DNA of 64,000 nt from Candidatus Tisiphia endosymbiont of Beris chalybata (GTDB taxonomy: Bacteria; Pseudomonadota; Alphaproteobacteria; Rickettsiales; Rickettsiaceae), in assembly GCF_964026555.1 (NCBI RefSeq), contig NZ_OZ032159.1:1178001-1242000 (forward strand), written 5' to 3'. The notes beneath the pieces are model-generated. The model was given only the letters and a program-made list of their open reading frames with translations, ran no database searches and had not been told where the DNA came from. This document shows, one piece after another, positions 25,623 to 34,798 of this stretch (positions are counted from its first letter, which is position 1; the number at the start of each line of letters is the position of its first letter). The position numbers and the translations under genes were made by a program.

Positions 25623-25768
25623 TAGACCTCTTGCATAACCTAATCTAATTGGTAATTTTGTCGTCGAAACTCCTCTCTGTTCCTCACGTACGTCTATGTA
25701 CGCTGCGGTACTCGACTTCGTTTCTCCTAAAAATTCTTCAATTATCTTTAGGTTATGCAAGAGGTCTA
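25623..25768. repeat. Palindromic element, PA family (in IS4 copy 1)
   Basis: 146 bp with perfect ends TAGACCTCTTGCATAACCTA / AGGTTATGCAAGAGGTCTA. Core CTCACGTACGTCTATGTACG. Same insertion site and sequence as in IS4 copy 2, so it was carried by the IS. Confidence 0.95.
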
Positions 25769-25805
25769 ATATTTAATGATCTCAAAGCCTTAAAATATAA
25801 GGTTT

Positions 25806-26794
25806 ACGCCATGTTCGACTTTTTTTTAAGATTGACAAAAGAATAGGATAGCCTAATAAGGTCATAGTTCAATTATCGAGAAAGAAGCTATGACCCTAGA
25901 AGAGTTTATTATTACTGTGTATTGTTTCATAGAAGAAAAAATGACTATAATAACCAAAAATATCAAAGTAAGGAAAGCAGGATTTCCACCTTGCTTAAGT
26001 GACGTGGAAGCATTAACAATGGAAGTGGTGGGAGAATTTATCGGTTTGCACCAAGACAAGCAGATATGGGAATATTTTAAACGTCATTTTCAAGAATGGT
26101 TTCCCAATCTAAAGAGTAGACCGTCTTATGTGAAGCAATGTAGCGGTCTTTTATCTATTAAGAACATGCTGCTTGCCGACTTGTTTAAGAGTGCAAGCAA
26201 ATCAGATCTGCATATGATAGATGGGGTACCGATTCCTGTAATAAATTTGGCCCGAGCAACGAGAGGGCGATGTTTTAAGGAATACGCTGACTATGGGTAC
26301 TGCGCTTCGAAAGATAGCTATTATTACGGTTTTCTAGGACACGTATTAATTAATGAAGAAGGTCGAATAGCTGGATTCATGATAACTCCTGCTAATGGGT
26401 CTGAACGTGAAGCTCTGCAAGTAATGTCTCCTAATATTAGTGGCATGGTACTGGGCGATAAAGGCTATCTTGGTCAGGATTTAAAAGATGAATTGGCCAC
26501 CAAAAACATTGATTTACAAACACCTTTAAAAAAGAATATGAAGGATAATAGATCCAAGAATTTCCTTAAATGGATTACTGCTACTCGTCGTTTAATTGAA
26601 ACTGTTATTGGTCAGCTTACAGAACGTTTTGCTATTAATGCTATCAGAGTTAAGAGTTACTGGCATCTACAATCTCGCATCGCTAGAAAATTACTTGCTC
26701 ATACTATTGCTACATTTTTGACAAAGTCTTTAAAACTTGTGCCAACACAACTCGAAAAATTAGTTACCTGCTAAAAAAAAGTCGAACATGGCGT
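25806..26794 (+). mobile_element. IS982-family insertion sequence, intact
   Basis: 989 bp bounded by inverted repeats ACGCCATGTTCGACTTTTTT and its complement AAAAAAGTCGAACATGGCGT. The host IS4 sequence gives the empty site: AAGGTTT is present once in copy 2 and flanks this element on both sides (25799-25805 and 26795-26801), a 7-bp target duplication. The single transposase frame is full length. Confidence 0.93.
25890..26774 (+). CDS. IS982-family transposase
   Basis: 294 residues, uninterrupted. Family features are LHMIDGVPIPV (first catalytic Asp), the YGYCASKDSYYYGFLGHVL block, MVLGDKGYLG (second Asp) and ATRRLIETVIGQLTERF with the catalytic Glu. Length is normal for IS982 transposases. 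It stands alone in the element and is intact with clean ends and target duplication, so it may be active. Confidence 0.92.
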   Translation: MTLEEFIITVYCFIEEKMTIITKNIKVRKAGFPPCLSDVEALTMEVVGEFIGLHQDKQIWEYFKRHFQEWFPNLKSRPSYVKQCSGLLSIKNMLLADLFKSASKSDLHMIDGVPIPVINLARATRGRCFKEYADYGYCASKDSYYYGFLGHVLINEEGRIAGFMITPANGSEREALQVMSPNISGMVLGDKGYLGQDLKDELATKNIDLQTPLKKNMKDNRSKNFLKWITATRRLIETVIGQLTERFAINAIRVKSYWHLQSRIARKLLAHTIATFLTKSLKLVPTQLEKLVTC

Positions 26795-27373
26795 AAGGTT
26801 TGTGCTGGAATATTGTGGGATAGAAAAGTCAATTTTGCTGCATATAGAAATGATAAAAATGAACTGATGGTTTTGGTGTCATCAATTGAGGTCGAAGTTG
26901 ATATTTTCGCTTTATAGGTACCGCTGGTCCATCGAACGGTTGTTTAAGCATCTCAAAAGCGGAGGCTTTGATATTGAAAAAAGTCACTTAGTAAATTTGG
27001 ATAGATTCAAAAAATTATTGGTGGTAACTGCTATTGCTTCAGCTTTAATAGTTAAGAATGGCTTAATACAAAATTCACTAAACCCAATCCGTATAAAACT
27101 CCAAAAAACCACTGAAAAACAATTATTTTCATTATTTACTTACGGGTTTGATCATATTAAAAATATCTTTTATCAATCTATCATTAATAGCTGTAACTCA
27201 ACTAATACGCACCTTATTAATACCTCCAAAAATAGAACTTCTTACTACTTACTCTGCCTCCCTACAAAAATCGTAGGGTACTATGGTTTGCAAGGCCTAC
27301 AGCAACTTTTTGGAGCCTAACTAATCAGTACTATTTGGCAATTGCACCGGTTTCTCGTTCTCGAATCCTCACG

Positions 27374-27478
27374 TATAGCATAGACCTAAGGTACGTACAG
27401 AGGATTTATCTTCAAGTATCCATGACTACTATACTTCCCGCATACTATCATACATGTATCATAATGATATAAGCTATA
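27374..27478. repeat. Palindromic element, PE family
   Basis: 105 bp from TATAGCATAGACCTAAGGTA to ATGATATAAGCTATA. It is flanked by PD-like core pieces (GAATCCTCACG on the left, CATTTAGTACGCTGCGGTTC on the right), so it again split another repeat's core. Confidence 0.83.
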
Positions 27479-27563
27479 CATTTAGTACGCTGCGGTTCTG
27501 CAAGAAAAAATGCCATAAATTTACATCATGGAGAAAACCATTTATGGAAGTATTGATATTGTT

Positions 27564-30032
27564 TTAAGGAGTTATACTTCCTAGAAGAGTAATTGATGAT
27601 GCTCCTTCTACTGGAGTTGGGAAATCATAATTAATTATTGCTGTATTATTAGGAAGCGGAGTAAAATTATCCTCATTTATGTTGTTCTTCTCCTCATCTC
27701 TAATGCTAATTTTGGCATTATGAGTCATAATAGTAGTACTATTATTATCGTCAGCATTACTTAAATTCTCAGTATTTATTATTTCTATACACTTGGTTTT
27801 TACCTTGTTTATTAAGAATTTTAATTCCATGCTAGGTATTAAGTCCTTTAATGCTGTGTTCCATTGATTCAACAATTCGTCAATAGCCTTAGTTGATTCA
27901 ATAGATGTAGAGGGTTCACTTTTAGCTGTGCGTAGTAGTGAAAATATTTTATTACTATAGTCAATTGTTATGTTTATCACTTTAATTTTCTCTTTAGCAA
28001 CATTACTCCAACATATATTAGCTATGTTAGGGAGAGATATACATTCCAATAAAAACTCGGATTCTTCCTTAATCTTATAGTTACCTTGTTCATCCTTCCC
28101 AAAGAGGGCCTTCCCTATCGCGCGAAAATTAGAGCTTACACTCTGGCCGCTCGATATCGCACTAAGTGCCGCAAGATTGGTATTAAATTTTTGCGAGTCA
28201 GAGGGCAAATTAGCTATAGCTTGTAACAATTTAAACATTTTTTTATCTAAAAAAGAATCAATATATGTGAATTGCCTCAGCGGTGAGGGACTTACTCCGT
28301 CAAAAGAAGACAGTTCAAGTATATGTTTTTCTCCTGCATCTCTCCATTTTTGTTCCAGTATCTCAAATACTGCCTGTACCTTATCTTCAGGGGCTAATAA
28401 CCTGATATTTTTTCTAATAAGAGGCCTAGGCACTGAGCAAACAAATTCTACTTCTGGTTGGCCAGCATAATTATTGTAATTTGCATGAGTAGTTGTCGAA
28501 GTAAACTGAGGAGAATTTTGTGGTATACCCTTTGTAGGGGCGGATTTCACTATTACCGATACAGGAATAGAGGTAGGTATTTCTGGCATTAATCGCACTG
28601 GGGGCGTTAAATACTCCGCAGAAGTGGATTGCGGTAAAATTGTTAATATTTCCTTAGCAGGATTAGCATTGGTAGCAGAGTAATTACTCTGCGGGTACGC
28701 ACTGATCATCTCTTGACAAGTACTATTCTGCTGATCTCCTATTCCTAAATTACCTCCATTTTCTACGAGAAACTTAATTATTTTACTATAATGCTCTTTA
28801 TCTCTAGACAATAATTCATCTCTAGACAATAATTTTTGTGCAAGGCGTAAAGGAGTCTTGCCTTTGTGATCTTGTGCATTTATATCCGCCTTCTTTTCTA
28901 CGAGCAACCTAGTTAACTTTGTATTTCCTATTTTAACGGCAACGTGTAACTCAGTAGTAGTATTAGGTAGCGGGGTCTGCAAATGAGTAGCATGCTGGAT
29001 CAACAGTTCAGCTACTTCATTATTCTTTACTTCAATGGCGCAATTTATAGGAGTGTAACCGCTGTGATCTCGTATACTTAAATCTGGTTCGTTATATCTT
29101 AACAAGCAAGCAGCCATTTTAAGATCCCCTAATATAGCTGCAGTATGTAATGGTGTTTGACCAAAGGTATTTTTATAATTTATATTAGCTCCAGCCTCTA
29201 TAAGAGCTTTAACTGCTTCATGGTGTGTATTGGCAATCGCCAGATGTAAAGGAGTATAATGTGACTGATTTGGTATCGTGATATTAAGCGTAGGGATTAG
29301 TTCCCTAATTAACTGATCCTTTCCTTCTTCAGCTAAAATATGTAATAGAGCATCGCCATCGTTATCTTTATGCTCTAAGTCAATTTTATTATCTGCATAA
29401 AAGTGTATAATTGCTTCCGGACCATATTTTGTAGTTAGTTGACGTAATGTCCGATTATCAAAAACCTCACTTATTTCCTTTTGTATTAGTTCTGACTCAG
29501 TAAGAGTTTCCTCAATAATGTGCTCATCTTCTATAACGTTAAGTAGAATATTATCAGTTGTAGTTACAATAATTATATTATCATCACTACTATCTTGAGA
29601 TACTGCTGTTAGTTGTTGTTCACTATGTTGTTGTTCATTTATCAAAGTAGGGGAGCCTATGTTTATCTCTGCCTCATCCAGCGTATACTTCTCCTGCGAT
29701 ATATAAGTGATAGCGCCATGTTCTATAAGGATATCTGCAACCTCCATATCGCTAGCAAAAAATGCAATAGCAAAGAGGGCCTCTCCTTCAGAGTTTGCTA
29801 CTTCTATACTGTAATTACAACTTGTATATTCCTGTATTAACTTTTCTAATTCAGTCAAGGTACTAAAATCTTTACCTATATGGTGTTGAAGTTTTTGTTG
29901 TCCCTTCCTATCTTCCTCTAGTAAAATGTCAGCGATTTGATTGCGGCATTCCTTATAATGAAGGTCGATTTTTTGCTTTTTACTACTGGGCTTTTCAGTT
30001 GCGTTATTTATAGTATGCTGACGTTTTGACAT
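27564..30032 (-). CDS. Large ankyrin-repeat protein with basic N-terminal motif; candidate secreted effector
   Basis: 822 residues, no signal peptide or membrane helix. The N-terminus carries two basic clusters, KR at 3-4 and KKQK at 18-21, spaced like a bipartite nuclear localisation signal. A weaker ankyrin-like unit lies at about 80-120 and a run of five to six ankyrin repeats at about 225-430 (HYTPLHLAIANTHHEAVKAL, FGQTPLHTAAILGDLKMAAC, KGKTPLRLAQ). The remaining 390 residues resemble nothing I recognise. Ankyrin proteins of intracellular Rickettsiales are often exported to the host, which makes an effector role plausible but unproven. It stands alone between an IS4 remnant and an IS982. 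Confidence 0.82.
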   Translation of the reverse strand: MSKRQHTINNATEKPSSKKQKIDLHYKECRNQIADILLEEDRKGQQKLQHHIGKDFSTLTELEKLIQEYTSCNYSIEVANSEGEALFAIAFFASDMEVADILIEHGAITYISQEKYTLDEAEINIGSPTLINEQQHSEQQLTAVSQDSSDDNIIIVTTTDNILLNVIEDEHIIEETLTESELIQKEISEVFDNRTLRQLTTKYGPEAIIHFYADNKIDLEHKDNDGDALLHILAEEGKDQLIRELIPTLNITIPNQSHYTPLHLAIANTHHEAVKALIEAGANINYKNTFGQTPLHTAAILGDLKMAACLLRYNEPDLSIRDHSGYTPINCAIEVKNNEVAELLIQHATHLQTPLPNTTTELHVAVKIGNTKLTRLLVEKKADINAQDHKGKTPLRLAQKLLSRDELLSRDKEHYSKIIKFLVENGGNLGIGDQQNSTCQEMISAYPQSNYSATNANPAKEILTILPQSTSAEYLTPPVRLMPEIPTSIPVSVIVKSAPTKGIPQNSPQFTSTTTHANYNNYAGQPEVEFVCSVPRPLIRKNIRLLAPEDKVQAVFEILEQKWRDAGEKHILELSSFDGVSPSPLRQFTYIDSFLDKKMFKLLQAIANLPSDSQKFNTNLAALSAISSGQSVSSNFRAIGKALFGKDEQGNYKIKEESEFLLECISLPNIANICWSNVAKEKIKVINITIDYSNKIFSLLRTAKSEPSTSIESTKAIDELLNQWNTALKDLIPSMELKFLINKVKTKCIEIINTENLSNADDNNSTTIMTHNAKISIRDEEKNNINEDNFTPLPNNTAIINYDFPTPVEGASSITLLGSITP

Positions 30033-30237
30033 AAATACTTAGAGAATTAAAGTTGTTTATAATAACGCTAATAACAATGTTAATAGATTATAAATAAGTT
30101 AATGTTTAATAGTTTAGACATGATATATAATGCTATTAATATTACAAGTATTTTATTTGACAGCGGCCTGAGCAGCGTTTATTTCATTAGAGATCATATT
30201 ATTATTCAATCATATATTTTCTAACAAGTTAGTATAA

Positions 30238-30274
30238 TACTATTTCCAAAAAATAATCATCCTCTGTAGTATGA
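30238..30274. repeat. PH-family element, truncated left end
   Basis: TACTATTTCCAAAAAATAAT followed by CATCC matches the left end of the PH element at 45463 and is cut off by the IS982 inverted repeat at 30275. Confidence 0.55.
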
Positions 30275-30282
30275 ACGCAAGT

Positions 30283-31305
30283 TTAGGATAAGAACAAAGG
30301 AGGATTAGCAGAAGTAACTAATTTCAAGCTAAGTTTTTTAATAGCATATCCTACCACACAAGCCAAAATATGGATTAGAAAATTAACAGGTGATCTATTT
30401 CTTGCATGCTCTAGATTCATGCAATTTTTGAGTACATTAAATACTGACTCAATTAGAGCTCTTTTCTTTAACAGTACTTTATCTTCTATTCCAAGTAAAT
30501 GTTTTGTCATATCTTTGCGAATACTGGTAAATAAACGTAAGCTTTTAGCAAAAAGTTTGTTAAATATCTCCTTTGATATATAAGCCTTATCACCAAATAA
30601 TTTACCTTCTAACCCTTGAGTTATAGACAAAACAGTAGAGATATCACTTCTATTTCCTTTAGTAATTTTAACTGCCATTATCTCTCCTTTATTGTTAATA
30701 ATTAAATAGACCTCTTGCATAACCTAAAGATAATTGAAGAATTTTTAGGAGAAACGAAGTCGAGTACCGCAGCGTACATAGACGTACGTGAGGAACAGAG
30801 AGGAGTTTCGACGACAAAATTACCAATTAGATTAGGTTATGCAAGAGGGCTAATGTAATTTAAATCCCATCAACCACCCATAACTACTCATACCAATTTT
30901 AGCAATTTTACCAAATACTTTATTGCTACCTGTACGTTTATTATGGCAAATTGCTAATTTTGTAGAGTCGATGAAATATATCCCTGTATCTTCTCCTCTT
31001 AATAATTGCATTAATATTGCTAATGGTAGTATTAGCCTAGGCCACAGCTGAATTATACGGCTATAGCTTGGCAAGTTAAAATAACCTCGATATTTATAGG
31101 GTAAATGGTATAAGTAATAATTTTTAAAATCTTTGCAAGGAGATAAATAAAAATATAATACTATAGTTAATAATTCACAAAGAGTTAAACTTCCTTGTCT
31201 TTGGCGCTTCCTATCAGAAACAATCAACTTCTTACCTTCCCATTCTTGATAAATTTTACAAAAATTATCTATTAAATAATATACTGTTGTGATACATTTT
31301 TTCAT
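30283..31305 (-). pseudogene. IS982-family transposase interrupted by a PA element
   Basis: The N-terminal part (start 31305, MKKCITTVYYLIDNFCKIYQ, with GIYFIDSTKLAICHN as first catalytic Asp) reads to SSYGWLMGFKLH. The PA element at 30707-30852 interrupts it, and the protein resumes as LIINNKGEIMAVKITKGNRSD, with LFGDKAYISKE (second Asp) and KKRALIESVFNVLKN (Glu), to the stop at 30283. It belongs to the same family as the intact transposase at 25890 but is a different subtype. In this orientation PA brings stop codons, so no full protein is made. Confidence 0.88.
30707..30852. repeat. Palindromic element, PA family (in IS982)
   Basis: 146 bp, opposite in orientation to the IS4 copies. The right end reads GCAAGAGGGCTA, one base off the usual GAGGTCTA. 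Inserted inside the IS982 transposase gene. Confidence 0.95.
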
Positions 31306-31415
31306 GTTGAGTTATCTTGATTTTCTTTAAAAAATTTCTTATAACTCAACATCTTTGATTTGAAAAGCCCTTTCTTATTACTTCTCTAAACTCTCCTTAT
31401 CCTAAACTCGCGTTA

Positions 31416-31528
31416 TAAATATCGAGGTTATTTTAACTTGCCAAGCTATAGCCGTATAATTCAGCTGTGGCCTAGGTTAATACTACCATTAGCATTGTTA
31501 ATGCAATTATTAAGAGGAGAAGATACAG
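31416..31528 (+). mobile_element. IS982 fragment, inverted relative to its neighbour
   Basis: The segment ATATCGAGGTTATTTTAACT through GAGGAGAAGATACAGG is the reverse complement of about 31000-31105 in the adjoining IS982. It has neither end and is only a remnant, cut on its right by the IS5 unit. Confidence 0.8.
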
Positions 31529-31580
31529 GCATTGCCGATAAATAGTTGATGCCGGAGCATTGTCATTGCGAGAAGGAAAT
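31528..31580. repeat. 53-bp segment shared by both IS5 copies outside the inverted repeat
   Basis: GGCATTGCCGATAAATAGTT and the next 33 bases are also found at 40763-40815, directly abutting the IS end. The repeated unit is thus longer than the IS itself. It contains CATTGCGAGAAGG, a motif common in Rickettsiales intergenic repeats. Confidence 0.8.
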
Positions 31581-31631
31581 GGCCTTGTTGCATGGAGAAT
31601 AAGAGTTGGAAGAGGCGGAATCCCCAAAAAG

Positions 31632-32719
31632 TTAAGCAGCGTTAACTAAGTTAACAATTTTGCATTTTATTCGCGCCTGTGTCATTCTAGCTTGTTCACT
31701 TTTATTGCTTAAATAGTCAGAACTATGGCTTTTTATTTGCCACATAGTAGTTTCAACTAAAGATCTCGCATGATAGCCACTCTTTTCTTTCCATGATTTA
31801 CACGCTAATGAAGTATCCCCGTTAATAGTATTATACTGAATGTATCTGATAGCTTCATCTCTTTCATATAAAATCTCATGGTATTTTTTCTTGATATTTC
31901 TATTATCTTTGGCTATTCGTGCATGCCTTATCGGCGGTATAAGTTGGCGTGCCTTTTTTAATTTAATTGCTGCTCGACAATTCACTGTATCATAAGCCAT
32001 ATCACCACATACTGCTGATATTTCTTCTGGTATCGAATCAAGCAATGATGACAACTCAGCACCATCATTGGCTGTAGATTTTGTATATCTGCTCTCCAAA
32101 ATCTCTCCAGTTGCAACGTTTATTGCTACATGTAATTTACGCCATTTCTCATAACCTGCTAGCTGATTCTGTTGGTGTTTCTTTCGATTCCATTCAGTAT
32201 GAGTATAAAGCGATAAACCTGTTGAATCTACAGCTATAGCCAAAGTGATTTAGCTGGTGACACTTGAATTTAAAGGCGAGGTTGCGCAGCGTATAGAGAA
32301 TACGTGAGCACAACCGAATCCTGCAAAATCAAGTGTCACCAGCTAAATACCGCAGGCTATACTACTATAGATTCTTTCTTTGTCTTGACTAACTCTTTAT
32401 TACCTAGCACAACATTTAATTTAGATGCACGGCGAGAAACAGTAGTATAATCTGGTATCTTAAGTTCAAGCTTCATTGATTTCAATACAGATTCCACAAA
32501 ACCCTGTGCTTGTCGATATGGTAATTGATAAAATTCTCGCATCAACAAACATAACTCTATTACATATTCACTATATATTACTTTGCCCCCATGTTGTCGC
32601 TTACCACTATAATACCAATTGCTTATCGCTTCCTCAGAGATAAAAAAATTTATGCTTGCTATTTTCTTTAGTTTCTGGTTATATTGCGACCAGTTGCGCT
32701 TTTTTCGATGTATGGTCAT
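31632..32719 (-). pseudogene. IS5-family transposase interrupted by a PG element (copy 1)
   Basis: The N-terminal 120 residues (start 32719, MTIHRKKRNWSQYNQKLKKI) contain the family block YRQAQGFVESVLKSMKLELKIPDYTTVSRRASKL and end KKESIVV. The PG element follows, and the protein resumes as AVDSTGLSLYTHTEW (first Asp), with AVCGDMAYDT (second Asp) and YHARSLVETTMWQIK (Glu). Removing a net 125 bp restores ESIVVAVDSTGL. The insertion shifts the frame, so the gene is dead in this copy and in its twin. Confidence 0.88.
32235..32361. repeat. Palindromic element, PG family (in IS5 copy 1)
   Basis: 127 bp including TA at both ends. Inverted repeats TATAGCCAAAGTGATTTAGC and GCTAAATACCGCAGGCTATA enclose GCTGGTGACACTTGA arms and the shared core GCGCAGCGTATAGAGAATAC. 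Confidence 0.9.
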
Positions 32720-32793
32720 ACACCTTTATTAGCGCAACTATCTCCTCTTGACAACCTATTTCTTCCAACTCTTATTCTCTATGCAACAAGGCC

Positions 32794-32925
32794 ACAAGAG
32801 TTGCAAAGAATATCTTGAAATCATTTGATATGATGTGGTTATTTGTAGATAACCCAGAAATAGAACCGACTAATAACCATGCCGAGCGGCAAATAAAGCA
32901 TCACGTAAAATATAGGAAAAATTCC
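32794..32925 (+). pseudogene. IS66-type transposase C-terminal fragment
   Basis: Plus-strand reading gives [20 protein letters not shown] followed by HVKYRKNS, the conserved C-terminal block of IS66-like DDE transposases. Both ends are truncated: on the left by the IS5 end, on the right by the IS701 fragment. Non-functional remnant. Confidence 0.72.
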
Positions 32926-33306
32926 TTGACTATTTTCAACTCTACCAGCTGTACCGCTATATTGGCGTTTGACCCCAGCTGATTTGTTACCTTTCTTTAA
33001 AAAACCAGTGTCGTCTACTACAAACACACCAATTGCTCCTAGCTCCGAAATCAATAGTTTTTAGTTACAATCACGAGCAGCATCTTCATCAAAACTACCT
33101 CGTTTCAGCATATTTTGAAAACAATATGGATTAACACTACCAACAGTTTGGGCTATTTGCCAGCTGTTTTTACGTTCTACTTTACACAACAATCCTTTGA
33201 TGTAATTTAATCCAGCTTCCCATCCTTTACTTCGAGTAAAATAATTTCTAAATTTTGTCCATCTTTCTAATAATTGTTTTTCTAAATCACTTATTTCTAT
33301 TTCCAT
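32922..33306 (-). pseudogene. IS701-family transposase, N-terminal fragment
   Basis: Starts at 33306 with MEIEISDLEKQLLERWTKFR and keeps the IS701 signatures KGWEAGLNYIKGLLCKVERK, NSWQIAQ and, past an in-frame TAA at 33061, [20 protein letters not shown] and [12 protein letters not shown]. The reading stays in one frame across the stop, so the lesion is a single nonsense codon. Homology ends at about 32925 where an IS66 fragment abuts. It lies just downstream of the four-gene cassette. Confidence 0.85.
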
Positions 33307-33367
33307 CCTTATTATAGCCTAGATTATTTTACTTCATCATAGTCTACTATCATTCTTTCCATATTTC

Positions 33368-33382
33368 AATCTACAACTGTAG
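33368..33382. repeat. Probable IS701 terminal repeat
   Basis: AATCTACAACTGTAG upstream of the IS701 fragment start matches the inverted ends of the small element at 37643-37779, which suggests it is the terminal repeat of this IS. Confidence 0.55.
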
Positions 33383-33439
33383 TACTAGATATATTAGATA
33401 TTATTATTAATATCTATAACGCGAGTTGCCAATTAATTT

Positions 33440-34798
33440 CTAGCAGTGCAATTTATCTTGTTGAGGCAGAGCTCTGCCAAAATTTTGGAGCAAGTGATCT
33501 CGTATTTTATCAGCAGAATTTATTTCCTCAATCTCTAAAAGAGCGAATGCCTTTGTTACTCGCAGATCTTTCATTGAATCATCTTGTTTGTAAATAATTT
33601 GCTGAATAAAATTTTTAATAGATTCAATTCCTTCACCATGATAATGTAATCTTATAATTTCTTCTCCTACATCACTAAATTTAACTCGATCTTTACGTGA
33701 TAAAAATAATAATGGGTTACCTGTGGGGAGATATTCTGCGAGAAATGAAACACTATCGGTGATCATAGCTGATGATTTTAAGAATAAATTACAGTAGTCT
33801 CCATGATTATAGATAGAAACATTTGTACATTGCAGTAATAATGATAAATACTGAATATAACTCTCTTGAGTCATAAAAGTTGTTTTGTCAAGAGCATACA
33901 AAAGATTAGGATGAGGCTTGAAGATAAAATCAATTTCTGAAAATGAAGAAAAAACTTCTATAATGTCCATACATATTTGGTCAAAAGTCCCAAGATTAAT
34001 ACTTGGGTAACACAAGGCTATTGTCCAATGAGGAGCCCATATTATGATAGGTCGTTTAGGTTTATTAACTTTTATTTTTCTAAAATCCAAAAGATCAAAT
34101 TTTGGATAACCTGTCAGTACTACATTACTACTATAACGCATTGTATATTTTTGATATAGTTGTACTTCACGACGAGTACTAGCATAGATTGCCCAGGCAC
34201 TATGATGAAAATCTTGAGCAAATTGATAATTTTCTGCATTTATCAGCAGAAAACCATAAGACAAATAGCAAGTACGGCAATATGTACTAACATATTCCAT
34301 CTTGTAAACATCAGGAAATGCTGCACTACCTAAAGTATAAAAAACGACATCAGCATCTTCAGGAGCAATCGGAGGATAATCGGTGTTATGGCCCCATACT
34401 ATATCTGCTGCAATACTTCGCTTAGAAAAAAAATCGACTACTTCAGAGTATGATTTATCAGGTTGCACATCTACGCGTCTAAAAACAATAACTTTTAGTT
34501 CAAACTCAGAATCCAACAACAATTTATAATAAACCGATTGAAAAACATCCCATAATGCAGTATCCGCTACCATAAACACAACTTTAATAGGTTTTAAAGA
34601 AGCACCTCCTACTTGCTTGTAAAACCTATCAAGTAACTTATGATTTCCTTCCCACATATTGTATTTCTGACGATCAATAAGCTGTTGATTAAAATTAAAA
34701 TAAGAATAACTATCATTCGCTACTTGAGCAATATCTTTTTTAATATTCAAAATTTCATTTAAGGGCATATTACCTTTAAGTATTTTACAATAAATCAA
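33440..34798 (-). CDS. CDP-glycerol glycerophosphotransferase-like protein (surface polymer synthesis)
   Basis: 452 residues from the first ATG; the ATG at 34768 (MPLNEILNIKKD) is an alternative that avoids overlap with the upstream gene. The fold looks like GT-B: an N-terminal Rossmann part with KPIKVVFMVADTALWDV, and a C-terminal part with RPIIIWAPHWTI, FIFKPHPN and SSAMITDSVSFLAEYL, the donor-binding pattern of the TagB/TagF family that transfers glycerol- or ribitol-phosphate from CDP-polyols. Last gene of a four-gene leftward operon. Substrate unknown; a related phospho-sugar role is possible. Confidence 0.75.
   Translation of the reverse strand: MIYCKILKGNMPLNEILNIKKDIAQVANDSYSYFNFNQQLIDRQKYNMWEGNHKLLDRFYKQVGGASLKPIKVVFMVADTALWDVFQSVYYKLLLDSEFELKVIVFRRVDVQPDKSYSEVVDFFSKRSIAADIVWGHNTDYPPIAPEDADVVFYTLGSAAFPDVYKMEYVSTYCRTCYLSYGFLLINAENYQFAQDFHHSAWAIYASTRREVQLYQKYTMRYSSNVVLTGYPKFDLLDFRKIKVNKPKRPIIIWAPHWTIALCYPSINLGTFDQICMDIIEVFSSFSEIDFIFKPHPNLLYALDKTTFMTQESYIQYLSLLLQCTNVSIYNHGDYCNLFLKSSAMITDSVSFLAEYLPTGNPLLFLSRKDRVKFSDVGEEIIRLHYHGEGIESIKNFIQQIIYKQDDSMKDLRVTKAFALLEIEEINSADKIRDHLLQNFGRALPQQDKLHC

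Larger units (their letters stand above)
25031..27149 (+). pseudogene. IS4-family transposase, interrupted (copy 1)
   Basis: DDE transposase that would cut and paste its IS. The N-terminal part (MHQILLQELILYIDGNKSRL, with VVAMDRTNW as first catalytic aspartate and YLLADREF as second) runs to the PA element at 25623. A short piece IFNDLKALKYK follows, then the IS982 element, then the C-terminal part with the IS4 signature Y-x2-R-x3-E-x6-K (YRYRWSIERLFKHLK). A two-base deletion relative to copy 2 puts the C-terminal part out of frame. The stated end is an estimate within the C-terminal part. Confidence 0.85.
24974..27285 (+). mobile_element. IS4-family element, copy 1, broken by a PA repeat and an IS982
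   Basis: Homologous base for base to the better copy at 38649-39990, but the left terminal repeat is missing: homology starts at TTTTGGGTTGGAGGG, joined to a cut PE element. The right end keeps AAAAATCGTAGGGTACTATG. It holds a PA element at the same place as copy 2 and an IS982 element further on. Three defects make this copy inactive: PA stop codon, IS982 insertion, and loss of TA in TTTATATAGG near 26914. Confidence 0.88.
30275..31413 (-). mobile_element. IS982-family element (second type) carrying a PA repeat
   Basis: Bounded by ACGCAAGTTTAGGATAAG at 30275 and the inverted CTTATCCTAAACTCGCGT at 31413. Without the PA repeat it is about 995 bp, normal for IS982. The transposase is split at 30707-30852 by the PA element. 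Confidence 0.85.
31581..32793 (-). mobile_element. IS5-family element (IS903-like), copy 1, carrying a PG repeat
   Basis: Ends GGCCTTGTTGCATGGAGAAT and the inverted ATTCTCTATGCAACAAGGCC. The transposase is split by a PG element at 32235-32361. Nearly identical to the copy at 40816-42028, including the PG insertion. Confidence 0.87.
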
